Assembly: GCA_965119745.1 (NCBI GenBank)
Contig: OZ221973.1
Location: 1,674,001-1,738,000, forward strand
Reading direction: 5' to 3'
Source: CAJFUR01 sp904420575
GTDB lineage: Bacteria; Actinomycetota; Coriobacteriia; Coriobacteriales; Eggerthellaceae
DNA length: 64,000 bases
The notes under the pieces were generated by a model that had not been told where the DNA came from, did no database searches, and worked only from the letters and a program-made list of their open reading frames with translations. Made by a program: the position numbers and the translations under genes. Of the stretch, positions 33,893-41,840 are shown one piece after another (within the stretch, counting starts at the first letter, position 1; every line of letters begins with the position of its first letter).

Positions 33893-36800
33893 GTGAGAAG
33901 CGCGTTCAACAAGGACCTCGCGCGTTCAGTCGCCCATTCGCTCGGGCGCTTCCTGGCCATTGCCGGCATCGTGGCGCTGGGAACGGGGTTCTATGCCGGC
34001 CTGCGCATGACGGCGCCCGACATGAAGCTTTCCGCCGACCTGTTCTACGACGGCACGAAGCTCATGGACGTGCGCGTGCTTTCCACCCTGGGGCTCACCG
34101 ACGACGATCTGGAGGCGCTGCGCGCCACGGACGGCGTCGAGAGCGTGATGGGAGCCTACGAAACCGACGCGATGGCCACCATCAAGGGCGAGCAGCTTGC
34201 CGTGCGCATCCACTCGCTGCCACCGGCAGCGCTGGCGAGCGACACGGGCGACGGCGTGAACGCCGTGTCGGAGGACGAGGGCTATCTGAATCGACCCGTG
34301 CTTCTGGAGGGGGAGTGGCCGCGCGCCTCGGGCGAATGCGTGATCCTGGGCGACGTGGTCATGGGCACGCCGGTGCAGGTGGGCGACATGGTGACGCTCG
34401 GCGAGGGAACGCTGGACGTGGACGACGTGCTGCCGACGCGCACCTACCGCGTGGTGGGCCTGGTGCGATCGTCGTACTACGCCACCTCTTCCAGCCTGGG
34501 CACCACCTCGCTGGGCAGCGGGTCCATCCAGCAGGTCCTCTACGTGCCCGAAAGCGACTTCTCTGACGACCTTCCCTACACCGAGGCGTTTTTGACCGTG
34601 GCGGGCGCTGCGGCGGAGCAGGCGTCGGGCGAGGCCTATGACGCGCGCGTCGATGCCGCCAAGCAGGCCATCGAGGCCCTGGCGCCCGCGCGCGAGCAGG
34701 CGCGCGCCGACGGCCTGCGCGCCGACGCCCAGGCGGAGCTGGACGACGCGCGCGCCGACTACGAGCGCGAGAAGGCCGACGCCGAGGCGCAGCTGGCCGA
34801 CGCGAAGGCGGAGCTGGACGACGCCGCGACCACACTCGAGGCAAGCGAGCGGGAGCTCGCCGACGGGCAGGCGGCCTACGAATCCGGCCGGGCGCAGCTG
34901 GACGCGCAGGGGGCGGCAGCCGACGCGCGCCTGTCCCAGGCGCAGGCGCAGCTGGACGACGGCCAGGCGGCGCTCGACGCGCAGAAGCCGCAGCTCGATG
35001 CGGCGGCAGAGATGCTTGCAGACGCGTGGGCGCAGTGGGAGCAGCGCTCGGCGGAGCTCGCGCAGGGCTGGAAAGACTGGCATGCCCAGGCCGACGGGCT
35101 CTACGCGGCGCGCGACCAGCTGCAGGCAGGCATCGACGCCCTGGACGCGCAGATAGAGGCGCTTGCACAGGACGATCCGGACAATCCCCAGATCGCCGTG
35201 CTGCAGCAGCAGCGCGACGGCTTGGCGGCACAGCTGGCGCAGTTCGAGCTTGCGTATGCCGACGAGCTGGCAGCCGCCGAGCAGGCGCGCGCGACGCTCG
35301 AGCAGGGCGAGCGCGACCTGGATGCGGCCAAGGCGCAGCTGGACGGGCGGCAGGCCGACTACGACCAAGGGGCGGCCGACTACGACGAAGGCCTGGCCGA
35401 GCTGGCGCGCCGACGCGGTGATCTGCAAGCCGCACGCGACGAAGCGGCATCCCGGCTGGCCGACGCCGAGCGGCAGCTGGCCGACGCCGCCGCCCAGCTG
35501 GAAAGCGGCCGCGCGCAATGGGAGGCGGGCAAGGCCGACTACGAAGAGGGCCTTGCCGCCTACGAGGACGCGCGGGCGGAGGCGGACGCGCAGCTGGCCG
35601 AAGCGCAGCAGAAGCTCGACGACGCCCAGCGGGCCATCGACGACCTGGAGACGCCCACGTGGTACGTCATGGACCGCACGCAGAACTACGGGGTGGCCGG
35701 CTTCGAGTCCGACGCCGACCGCGTGGACAGCATCGCCTCGGTGTTCCCCTTCATCTTCTTCCTGGTGGCGGCCTTGGTGGCGCTCACCACCATGACGCGC
35801 ATGGTGGAGGAGGAGCGGGTGCTCATCGGCACGTACAAGGCGCTCGGCTACGCGCGCTGGCGCATCGCCTCGAAGTACCTGGCGTACGCGGCGCTGGCCA
35901 GCGTGGCGGGCAGCGCCGCGGGCATCGCCGTGCTGTCGCAGGTGCTGCCCGCCGTCATCCAGAAGGCCTACGCCATCATCTACTTCGTGCCACAAGGGCC
36001 GCTGCCCATCGACCTAGGGCTGGCGGGGCTTGCGGCCGGCTTGGGCGTGGGCGTCACGCTGGTGGCCACGTGGGCCGCCGCCACGGCGACGCTGCGCGAA
36101 AGCCCGGCGCAGCTCATGCTCCCGCGCGCCCCGAAGGCGGGCAAGCGCATCCTGCTGGAGCGCGTCCGGCCGCTTTGGCGGCGGCTGTCGTTCTCCTGGA
36201 AGGTCACGTTCCGCAACCTGTTCCGCTACAAGAAGCGCTTCGTCATGACCATGGTGGGCATCGCGGGCTGCACGGCGCTGCTGCTGACGGGCCTGGGGCT
36301 TTCCGACGCCATCAACGACATCATCGACAAGCAGTTCGGGGAGATAACGAAATACAACGCCACCATCGTGACCGACGAGGACCTTGACGCTGCCGACGAG
36401 GCGCGGCTCGACGAGGTACTCGGCAAGACGGGCTACGTTTCTGACAGCATGCGCATCATGCGGGCGAACATGGTGGCAAACGCGGGTGGCGACGAGATGC
36501 ATGTGCAGACGGTGGTGCCGCAGGACCCGGCGGCCCTGGGCGACTTCGTGCTCATGCGCACGCGCGTGGGGCACGTCCCCCTGGAGTTGGGCCAGGACGG
36601 GATCGTGTTGGCGGAGAAGCTGGCGAACGAGCTCGGCGTGGATGCGGGCGACACGGTGACGCTGTGCGAACAGGACGCGATGGGCAACGCGACGGGCGAG
36701 GCGCACGAGCTGGTGGTGACCGGCGTCATGGAGAACTACATCTACAACTACGTGTTCATGGGACCCCACGCTTACGAGCAGGCATGGGGCGAAGAGCCGG

Positions 36801-37345
36801 CGTTCGACGCCGTCTTCGCCGTCTCGACCACGGACGCGGACGCCCGCGCCCGCTTCGGCGAGGAGCTGCGCGCCATCGACGGCGTGAAGACCGTGGGCTT
36901 CAACGACGAGACCATCGAGACGTACGAGTCCATGCTGGCAAGCGTCAACCTGATCGTTGTCGTGCTGGTGGTGGCCGCCGCGGCGCTCGCGTTCATCGTG
37001 CTGTACAACCTGACGAACATCAACATCACGGAGCGCCAACGCGAAATAGCCACGCTGAAGGTGCTGGGCTTCACGCCGCGCGAGGTGGACGCCTACATCT
37101 ACCGCGAAACCGCGCTGCTCTCGGTCATCGGATGCGTCCTGGGCCTGGTCCTGGGAGTGTTCATGGAAGGGTTCGTGGTGGTGACGGCCGAGGTGGACCA
37201 GGTGATGTTCGGGCGCGAGATCCATGCGGCCAGCTTCGCGCTGGCGTTTCTGCTCACCATGCTGTTCACCGTGCTGGTGATGCTGGCCATGCGTTTCAAG
37301 CTGGCCCGCGTGAACATGGTGGAAAGCCTGAAGTCGAACGAGTGA
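33893..37345 (+). CDS. FtsX-family ABC permease with large extracytoplasmic coiled coil
   Basis: 1150-aa membrane protein. One N-terminal helix (about 16-36) precedes an extracytoplasmic domain. Residues about 240-590 are a very long Ala/Asp/Glu/Gln-rich coiled coil (repeated QLxxAKAELDDA-like heptads). The first FtsX helix set is at about 612-750 and the second domain and helix set at about 790-1150 (FIVLYNLTNINITERQREIATLKVLGF). This is the MacB-like duplicated FtsX layout found in Gram-positive permeases with extracellular coiled coils, which probably act on the cell envelope, peptides or lipids. GTG start at 33893; ribosome site weak, so coupling to the ATPase gene is likely. Substrate unknown. 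Confidence 0.88.
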   Translation: MRSAFNKDLARSVAHSLGRFLAIAGIVALGTGFYAGLRMTAPDMKLSADLFYDGTKLMDVRVLSTLGLTDDDLEALRATDGVESVMGAYETDAMATIKGEQLAVRIHSLPPAALASDTGDGVNAVSEDEGYLNRPVLLEGEWPRASGECVILGDVVMGTPVQVGDMVTLGEGTLDVDDVLPTRTYRVVGLVRSSYYATSSSLGTTSLGSGSIQQVLYVPESDFSDDLPYTEAFLTVAGAAAEQASGEAYDARVDAAKQAIEALAPAREQARADGLRADAQAELDDARADYEREKADAEAQLADAKAELDDAATTLEASERELADGQAAYESGRAQLDAQGAAADARLSQAQAQLDDGQAALDAQKPQLDAAAEMLADAWAQWEQRSAELAQGWKDWHAQADGLYAARDQLQAGIDALDAQIEALAQDDPDNPQIAVLQQQRDGLAAQLAQFELAYADELAAAEQARATLEQGERDLDAAKAQLDGRQADYDQGAADYDEGLAELARRRGDLQAARDEAASRLADAERQLADAAAQLESGRAQWEAGKADYEEGLAAYEDARAEADAQLAEAQQKLDDAQRAIDDLETPTWYVMDRTQNYGVAGFESDADRVDSIASVFPFIFFLVAALVALTTMTRMVEEERVLIGTYKALGYARWRIASKYLAYAALASVAGSAAGIAVLSQVLPAVIQKAYAIIYFVPQGPLPIDLGLAGLAAGLGVGVTLVATWAAATATLRESPAQLMLPRAPKAGKRILLERVRPLWRRLSFSWKVTFRNLFRYKKRFVMTMVGIAGCTALLLTGLGLSDAINDIIDKQFGEITKYNATIVTDEDLDAADEARLDEVLGKTGYVSDSMRIMRANMVANAGGDEMHVQTVVPQDPAALGDFVLMRTRVGHVPLELGQDGIVLAEKLANELGVDAGDTVTLCEQDAMGNATGEAHELVVTGVMENYIYNYVFMGPHAYEQAWGEEPAFDAVFAVSTTDADARARFGEELRAIDGVKTVGFNDETIETYESMLASVNLIVVVLVVAAAALAFIVLYNLTNINITERQREIATLKVLGFTPREVDAYIYRETALLSVIGCVLGLVLGVFMEGFVVVTAEVDQVMFGREIHAASFALAFLLTMLFTVLVMLAMRFKLARVNMVESLKSNE

Positions 37346-37730
37346 GCGGCGACAGAGGGGGTTCTGCTCGCAGGCGGCGCGGAGGGGCCAACGGCTGCTC
37401 GCAGGGGCCCAACGGGAGGGAGAGCGGCGGGTCTGGCGCGCGCGCCGCACGGCGCGTAGGAGGCAAAATGCCTGATGTCTCGCGTGAATCAGCCTATAGG
37501 TATTATCGGTTTTTCTTCATTTAGGAGGTATCGGGGGATGCATTCGGCGGGTTGTATTGGTAAAGTTTCAACCTGAGCGATCGACCTGTATTTCAAGCGC
37601 CGGACAGGCGCGCAGCTTCTGTGCGCGCGTTTCCTCCGGTGCTGCGCGGCGGTCCTCCGCGATGCGGCGAGGTGCCTGAAGGGGGCGGGCCGCGCGTGCA
37701 GTATTGGTTGGAAACGAGAAAGGATCTACC
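37346..37730. other. Intergenic region with a possible leader peptide
   Basis: 385 bp. AGGAGGT at 37523-37529 precedes an ATG at 37538 that opens only 12 codons (MHSAGCIGKVST, stop at 37576); it could be a leader peptide or chance. AT-rich sequence at 37485-37525 is the likeliest promoter area. Confidence 0.35.
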
Positions 37731-38009
37731 ATGTGCTTCAGACCAGCAGCAGTCGAGATCGACAAGACGTGTCCGAAATGCGGGGCGAAAGCCCAGTTTT
37801 CTGACACGGTGTGCCCCGAATGCGGAGCCGAGCTTCCTGCCGGCCCGGCCATGCCCGGCGCCCCTGGCGCGCCTGGCGCCCCGAGCGCTCCCGGTGCTCC
37901 CGGCGCCCCGAAGGCTCCCGGTGCTCCCGGCGCCCCGAAGGCTCCCGGCGCCCCGGGTGCCCCTTCCGCGCCTGGCGCTCCCGGCGCCCCGAAGGCTCCC
38001 GGCAACTAG
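37731..38009 (+). CDS. Zinc-ribbon microprotein with collagen-like Gly-Ala-Pro tail (MCFRP type)
   Basis: 92-aa protein starting MCFRPAAVEIDKTC. Two CxxC pairs (TCPKCG, VCPECG) form one zinc ribbon in residues 14-36. The rest is a GAPGAPSAPGAPKAP-type tail of about 50 residues with Gly at nearly every third position. It is a paralogue of the protein at 8130 (same start, same architecture). GAGAAAGGA site before ATG 37731. It is followed by a hairpin terminator, so it is probably monocistronic. The DNA of the tail contains an exact 27-bp tandem repeat. Role unknown; metal binding and protein contact are likely. Confidence 0.7.
   Translation: MCFRPAAVEIDKTCPKCGAKAQFSDTVCPECGAELPAGPAMPGAPGAPGAPSAPGAPGAPKAPGAPGAPKAPGAPGAPSAPGAPGAPKAPGN
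37893..37946 (+). repeat. Exact 27-bp tandem duplication in Gly-Ala-Pro tail
   Basis: Two identical 27-bp units (37893-37919, 37920-37946), in frame, each encoding nine residues of the GAPGAPKAP pattern. Length variation by slippage would leave the frame intact. Confidence 0.85.
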
Positions 38010-38561
38010 GCAGCGCCTGCGCACCGCCACGGTGCGCCTGCCACAAGGCAATTGCGAAGCCCGGCTCGAATCGAGCCGGGCTTCGTCGTTGTTCAGGGCC
38101 TATGCGCGGCGTGGGTGGGGATTGCGTATGCCCCGGGCGGGCATTCTGCGCGCTTCGGAAAGCGGCTTCGTCGCGTTCGGGGACTGCGTGCGGTGCGGAC
38201 GGGGAAGTAAGCCTTCGTTTTCGCGCGAGTAACCTTAAAAGTGGTACTTCCGGTATGAGGCAGGAGGGCAAAATAAGCACGTAAGCATAATGCGCGGCAG
38301 GCTTTTCTGGACTATAGTTCTCTCCACGCTGCACGATGCGTACGCTTGACAGGCGAACCGGTTGAACCCCCTGAATAAACCGTTTTGCCTCGCGTGCCGG
38401 ATCGTGCAGCTTTCCTTTGTCCTGACGGGCTTCCGTGGCGTCCGCCTCGGGCTCTTCGAAGGCCGGGCTCTCGCGTTGTTCGGGTTCAATCTTTCCGTCT
38501 TGTCCTCCTTGGCGGGGATGTGCGCTACAATGGTTCCTTGACGAGAACAGGAGGGGAAACC
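38010..38561. other. Intergenic region between microprotein genes
   Basis: 552 bp. A strong terminator lies at 38055-38085. From 38225 the base composition drops and short AT-rich stretches appear; TACAAT at 38526-38531 is a good -10 box for the downstream zinc-ribbon/tig operon, although the nearest -35 (TTGTCC, 38500) is 20 bp away. No gene supported. Confidence 0.4.
38055..38085 (+). terminator. Terminator hairpin after zinc-ribbon gene
   Basis: 31-bp near-perfect palindrome: CGAAGCCCGGCTCGA and its complement flank one base, giving a long stem with a minimal loop, followed by TCGTTGTT. Confidence 0.7.
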
Positions 38562-38744
38562 GTGTGCTATCCCTGCACCCACTGCAACAAGTGCGGCCGC
38601 AACGTCGAGCCGGGCACGTGCGCCAACTGCGGCCATGTGAACGAGCCGGGTGCGGCGCGCTGCGAGCGGTGCGGCGCGGCGTTCCCACCTCCCCCTGGGG
38701 TTTCTCAGCAAGACGTCCGTACGAAGGAGACGCAAACGACATGA
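38562..38744 (+). CDS. Zinc-ribbon microprotein (MCYPC type) coupled to trigger factor
   Basis: 60-aa protein starting at GTG 38562 (read as Met): MCYPCTHCNKCGRNVEPG, then TCANCG and RCERCG. Eight cysteines in four pairs suit two zinc sites. ACAGGAGG lies at the right distance, which decides the GTG start. The stop overlaps the trigger factor start (ATGA at 38741), so the two are translationally coupled. The MCYPCT start is shared with the protein at 46965, which follows an FKBP-type isomerase gene. A folding-related or nascent-chain role is inferred from these two contexts only. Confidence 0.7.
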   Translation: MCYPCTHCNKCGRNVEPGTCANCGHVNEPGAARCERCGAAFPPPPGVSQQDVRTKETQTT

Positions 38745-40138
38745 AAGTGACTCAGAAGAAGCTCGGCGACGGCAAGGTCCAGCTCGACGCCGTGGCGACC
38801 GTTGACGAAGTGAACCGCGCGCTGCAGCAGGCGCAGGTCGGGTTCGCCCAGCAGATGGGCCTGCGCCCCGAAAAGGACAAGACGGTCGCCCAGGTGGCCG
38901 AGGAGAAGATGGGCATCAAGGACCTGGACTCCATCGTGGAGTCGCAGGCCGTCGAGGCGCTGATCCCGTTCGCCATCGACAAGAAGAACATCATCCCGGC
39001 CTATCCTCCCAAGCCCCAGGCGAAGGTGCCCATGAAGCGCGGGCAGGAGTACCGGTTCACGTTGGTCGTGGCGGTGAAGCCCGACTACGAGCTTTCGTCG
39101 TACGACCCGGTCACCATCACGGTGCCGCCGTTCGAGATCGACGAGAGCATGGTGGACGACCAGATAGCCCAGCTGGCGGAGCGCTATGCCGAATACGTGG
39201 CGGACGATCCGCGCCCTGTCGAGAAGGGCGACAGCTGCATGGTGGCTCTGGAGTGCTACGAGGACGGCAAGAAACTGGACGGCCTGTCGACGGAAGGCCG
39301 CACCTACACCACGGGAGCCGGCTACATGCCCGACGGCTTCGACGAGAACATCATCGGCATGAAGCCTGGCGAGACGAAGACCTTCACCTTCGAAGGCCCC
39401 GGCCTTGACGACGACGGCAACGAGATCGTGGAGACCGTGGAATGCACGGCCACCGTCAAGGAGGTCCAGAAGAAGGTCATCCCTGCCATCAACGACGCGT
39501 GGGTGGCGAAGAACATGCCCATGTTCAAGGATGCTGCCGCGCTGCGTGGAAGCATGCTCGACCAGATGTCGCAGCAGGGACGTCAGCAGTACGAGGACTA
39601 CAAGCGCCAAATGGCCGCCAGTGAGCTTGCCCGCCGCTTCAAGGGCCGCATCGAGGACCCGGTGTACGAGGCCATGCAGCAGAACCTGATGAGCAACCTG
39701 CGCATGCAGCTGCAGCAGCAGAACATGACCTACGAGCAGTTCATCGAGCAGCAGGGCGGCGAGCAGCAGTTCAACATGATGATGATGATGCAGACGCGCG
39801 AGATGCTGGTGCAGGGCTATGCCCTGGACGCGCTGTTCCGTCACGAGAAGATGGTGCTCACCGACGAGGACATCGAGGCGGCCTGCCGCTCGATGAGCCC
39901 GCAGCAGAACCCCAAGCAGGTGCGCAATCAGATGGAGCAGACCGGCCGCGGCTTCGCCTTGCGCGAGGCGGCCGAACGCCTGAAGGCGAACCGTTGGCTG
40001 GTGGACCACGCCATCGTGAACGTGGTGGACCCTCGGGCGGCCCAGGCGGCTCCGGAAGCCGCAGCGGCGCCTGCGGGCGAGGACGTTGCGAAGGACGCCT
40101 CGGCTCCCGCCGCAGAGGACGCAGCGAAAGAGGACTAG
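38741..40138 (+). CDS. tig: Trigger factor (ribosome-associated chaperone/isomerase)
   Basis: 465-aa protein. It has the N-terminal ribosome-binding domain, an FKBP-type domain at about residues 155-240 (VEKGDSCMVALECYEDGK, GFDENIIGMKPGETKTF), and a helical C-terminal chaperone domain with a Gln/Met-rich stretch. The tail is Ala/Pro/Glu/Asp-rich. Trigger factor binds L23 at the tunnel exit and shields new chains. It is usually next to clpP-clpX; here it is instead coupled to a zinc-ribbon gene and followed by a terminator. It may be the housekeeping copy or a second one; the window cannot tell. The familiar GFRxGxxP ribosome-binding signature is not obvious in the N-domain, so ribosome binding may be altered. 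Confidence 0.85.
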   Translation: MKVTQKKLGDGKVQLDAVATVDEVNRALQQAQVGFAQQMGLRPEKDKTVAQVAEEKMGIKDLDSIVESQAVEALIPFAIDKKNIIPAYPPKPQAKVPMKRGQEYRFTLVVAVKPDYELSSYDPVTITVPPFEIDESMVDDQIAQLAERYAEYVADDPRPVEKGDSCMVALECYEDGKKLDGLSTEGRTYTTGAGYMPDGFDENIIGMKPGETKTFTFEGPGLDDDGNEIVETVECTATVKEVQKKVIPAINDAWVAKNMPMFKDAAALRGSMLDQMSQQGRQQYEDYKRQMAASELARRFKGRIEDPVYEAMQQNLMSNLRMQLQQQNMTYEQFIEQQGGEQQFNMMMMMQTREMLVQGYALDALFRHEKMVLTDEDIEAACRSMSPQQNPKQVRNQMEQTGRGFALREAAERLKANRWLVDHAIVNVVDPRAAQAAPEAAAAPAGEDVAKDASAPAAEDAAKED

Positions 40139-40170
40139 TCGCGACGCCGCCTTGCGGCGAGATCGCATGC

Positions 40171-40199
40171 GAGGCGGCCCGGCTGATGCGGGCCGCCTC
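40171..40199 (+). terminator. Terminator hairpin after tig
   Basis: GAGGCGGCCCG (40171-40181) pairs perfectly with 40189-40199 around a 7-nt loop; the sequence after it is pyrimidine-rich (CGCTTTCCCTGACTTTT). Confidence 0.65.
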
Positions 40200-40307
40200 C
40201 GCTTTCCCTGACTTTTGAGGTCAGATAAATAGCTTGCCCTTGCCGGCACGTTTAACGGTATACTGCTTTTCGGACGGCACGACGTCGTGAAAGCGGGATG
40301 AGGCGAT

Positions 40308-41838
40308 ATGCATTCGGAGAAGATGAAAGGCGCGTGCGGCCCCAAGAGGGCTCGTGCGAAGAAGAACGGATGGTTCTACGTGAATCCCTATCTCGTAGCG
40401 GGGGTCGTGGGCGCCTCGTTCTGCTTCGCCTGGTTCTTCTCCATCCTGCTGACGCCGGACTTCCTCTCTTTCGGCACGGCCGACCCGGCCGTTTTGGGAC
40501 TGTTGCACCTGACGTTCGCGATCGCGCTCGTCGTCGCGTACGTGGTCGTGTGGCGTTTTTCGAACGTGCTCCAGACGCATCGAGGCGCTCTTCTGGGAGC
40601 GTCGTTGACCTGCTGCATCGCCAGTAACCTCCCTGGGGGGGGGGCTTCAATCTGATATAGCGTTCCTGCTGGTCAAGGCGGCTTGTTCGGGAGTGGGAGC
40701 GGCGTCGCTCGCGACGCTGTGGGGAGAGTTCCTCTGCGTGCAGCTGCAGGGCCAGGTGCGCGTCGCCGTGGCCGCCCTGCTGGCCCTTGCGTTTTTCTGG
40801 CATGCGGGCATCCTGCTCGTCGACCCATCGTTCGCTCCTTTCGTCGTGTTCGCGCTCGTCGTGGCGTCGGGCGGGCTCTACCTGTTCCTCCATGCAACGT
40901 TCGCTCCCATGGACGACATGCCGCTTGTGGATGCGAAGGAATCGGACGCGCGCCTTCAGATCACGTGGAAGCCGTCGCTGCTCACGGTCATGGGGTCTCT
41001 CGCCCAAGGGTTCGCCTTGTACTGGCTGGTGCAGCCCCAGGTGCTTGCCCTCCCGACGTCTTTTCTGGCCGAGGCGCTTTCGCTGGTGGTGGTCGTGCTG
41101 CTTCTGGTTGACTCGCTCAGGTCGTTCGTCATGAAGGAGTCGTTCATCAGAAGGCTGTTTCTGCCGGTGCTGGGCGCCTGCATACTCACGCTGCTGTTTT
41201 TGCCTGCCGATCTGCGCGTGTGGCCATGCATGCTCGCTTTCGGGTTTTCCCTGCTTCCCTACGCCAGCGCCATCTTCGCCACCTGCGAGCACATCGTGCG
41301 CTGCCGGCTTTCGGCCCTGCGCACGTTCGCCGGAGCGCGCCTCTACGCGGCCATCGGGCTGGTCATCGGCCTGCTGACGGGATGGCTGGCGTTTTCGAGT
41401 GACGTGTTCGGCGACGTGACGCTGCAGGCATGGGTCGTGGTCGTCGTGATGTTCTTCATCCTGGTGTCCACCACGCTCAGCACGAAAAGCTACTATCCCG
41501 GCGAAGACGCCCCATCCGCGCCCGCAGGCGCTGTGCGCATCGGGGTGATGGGACAGGCCGTCCCCGATCGGGAACAGGCGCCGGCGATCGACGAGAAGCA
41601 ATGCTTCCAGCAGAGGTGCGACGCCGTGGCGGGCCACTTCGGGCTCACCAACCGCCAGACCGAGGTGCTGCACCTGCTCGCCAAGGGCCGCAACGCGGCC
41701 TACATCCAAAAGCAGCTGGTGATCTCGCAGCATACCGCCAAGGCCCATATCTACTCCATCTACAAGAAGACCGAGACGCATTCCCAGCAAGACCTCATGG
41801 ACCTGGTCGAGAACTGGGAAGGCGAAGGGAGGCGGTAG
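40308..41838 (+). pseudogene. LuxR-family membrane regulator interrupted at a ten-G tract (possibly phase-variable)
   Basis: Two open frames together encode one membrane LuxR protein. The first (40308-40655) has the N-terminus and three helices, then terminates just after the tract of ten G (40635-40644). The second carries the remaining helices and a complete C-terminal LuxR domain (LTNRQTEVLHLLAKGRNAAYIQKQLVISQHTAKAHIYSIYKKTETH). With nine G the frames join smoothly (LPGGGLQSDIAFLLVKAACSGVGAASLATLW), giving 509 aa of normal family length. So the gene is off as printed. Either the tract is a slippage switch, the gene is decaying, or the sequence has a homopolymer error. The coding sequence outside the tract is undamaged. 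The second LuxR gene starts 2 bp after it. Confidence 0.8.
40635..40644 (+). repeat. Poly-G tract (10 G) within LuxR regulator gene
   Basis: Mononucleotide run of ten G inside coding sequence. Nine or twelve G would restore the frame of the membrane LuxR gene. Poly-G/C runs of this length are classical slipped-strand switches in other bacteria. Confidence 0.9.
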
Positions 41839-41840
41839 GC

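Noticed and set aside
37538..37576. 12-codon ORF with AGGAGGT site as a gene
   Set aside because: Too short to support as a gene; kept only as a possible leader peptide in the region entry.
39775..39789. Five consecutive ATG codons in tig as a slippage tract
   Set aside because: A trinucleotide repeat in frame only adds or removes Met in a Gln/Met-rich helix; no switching effect expected.
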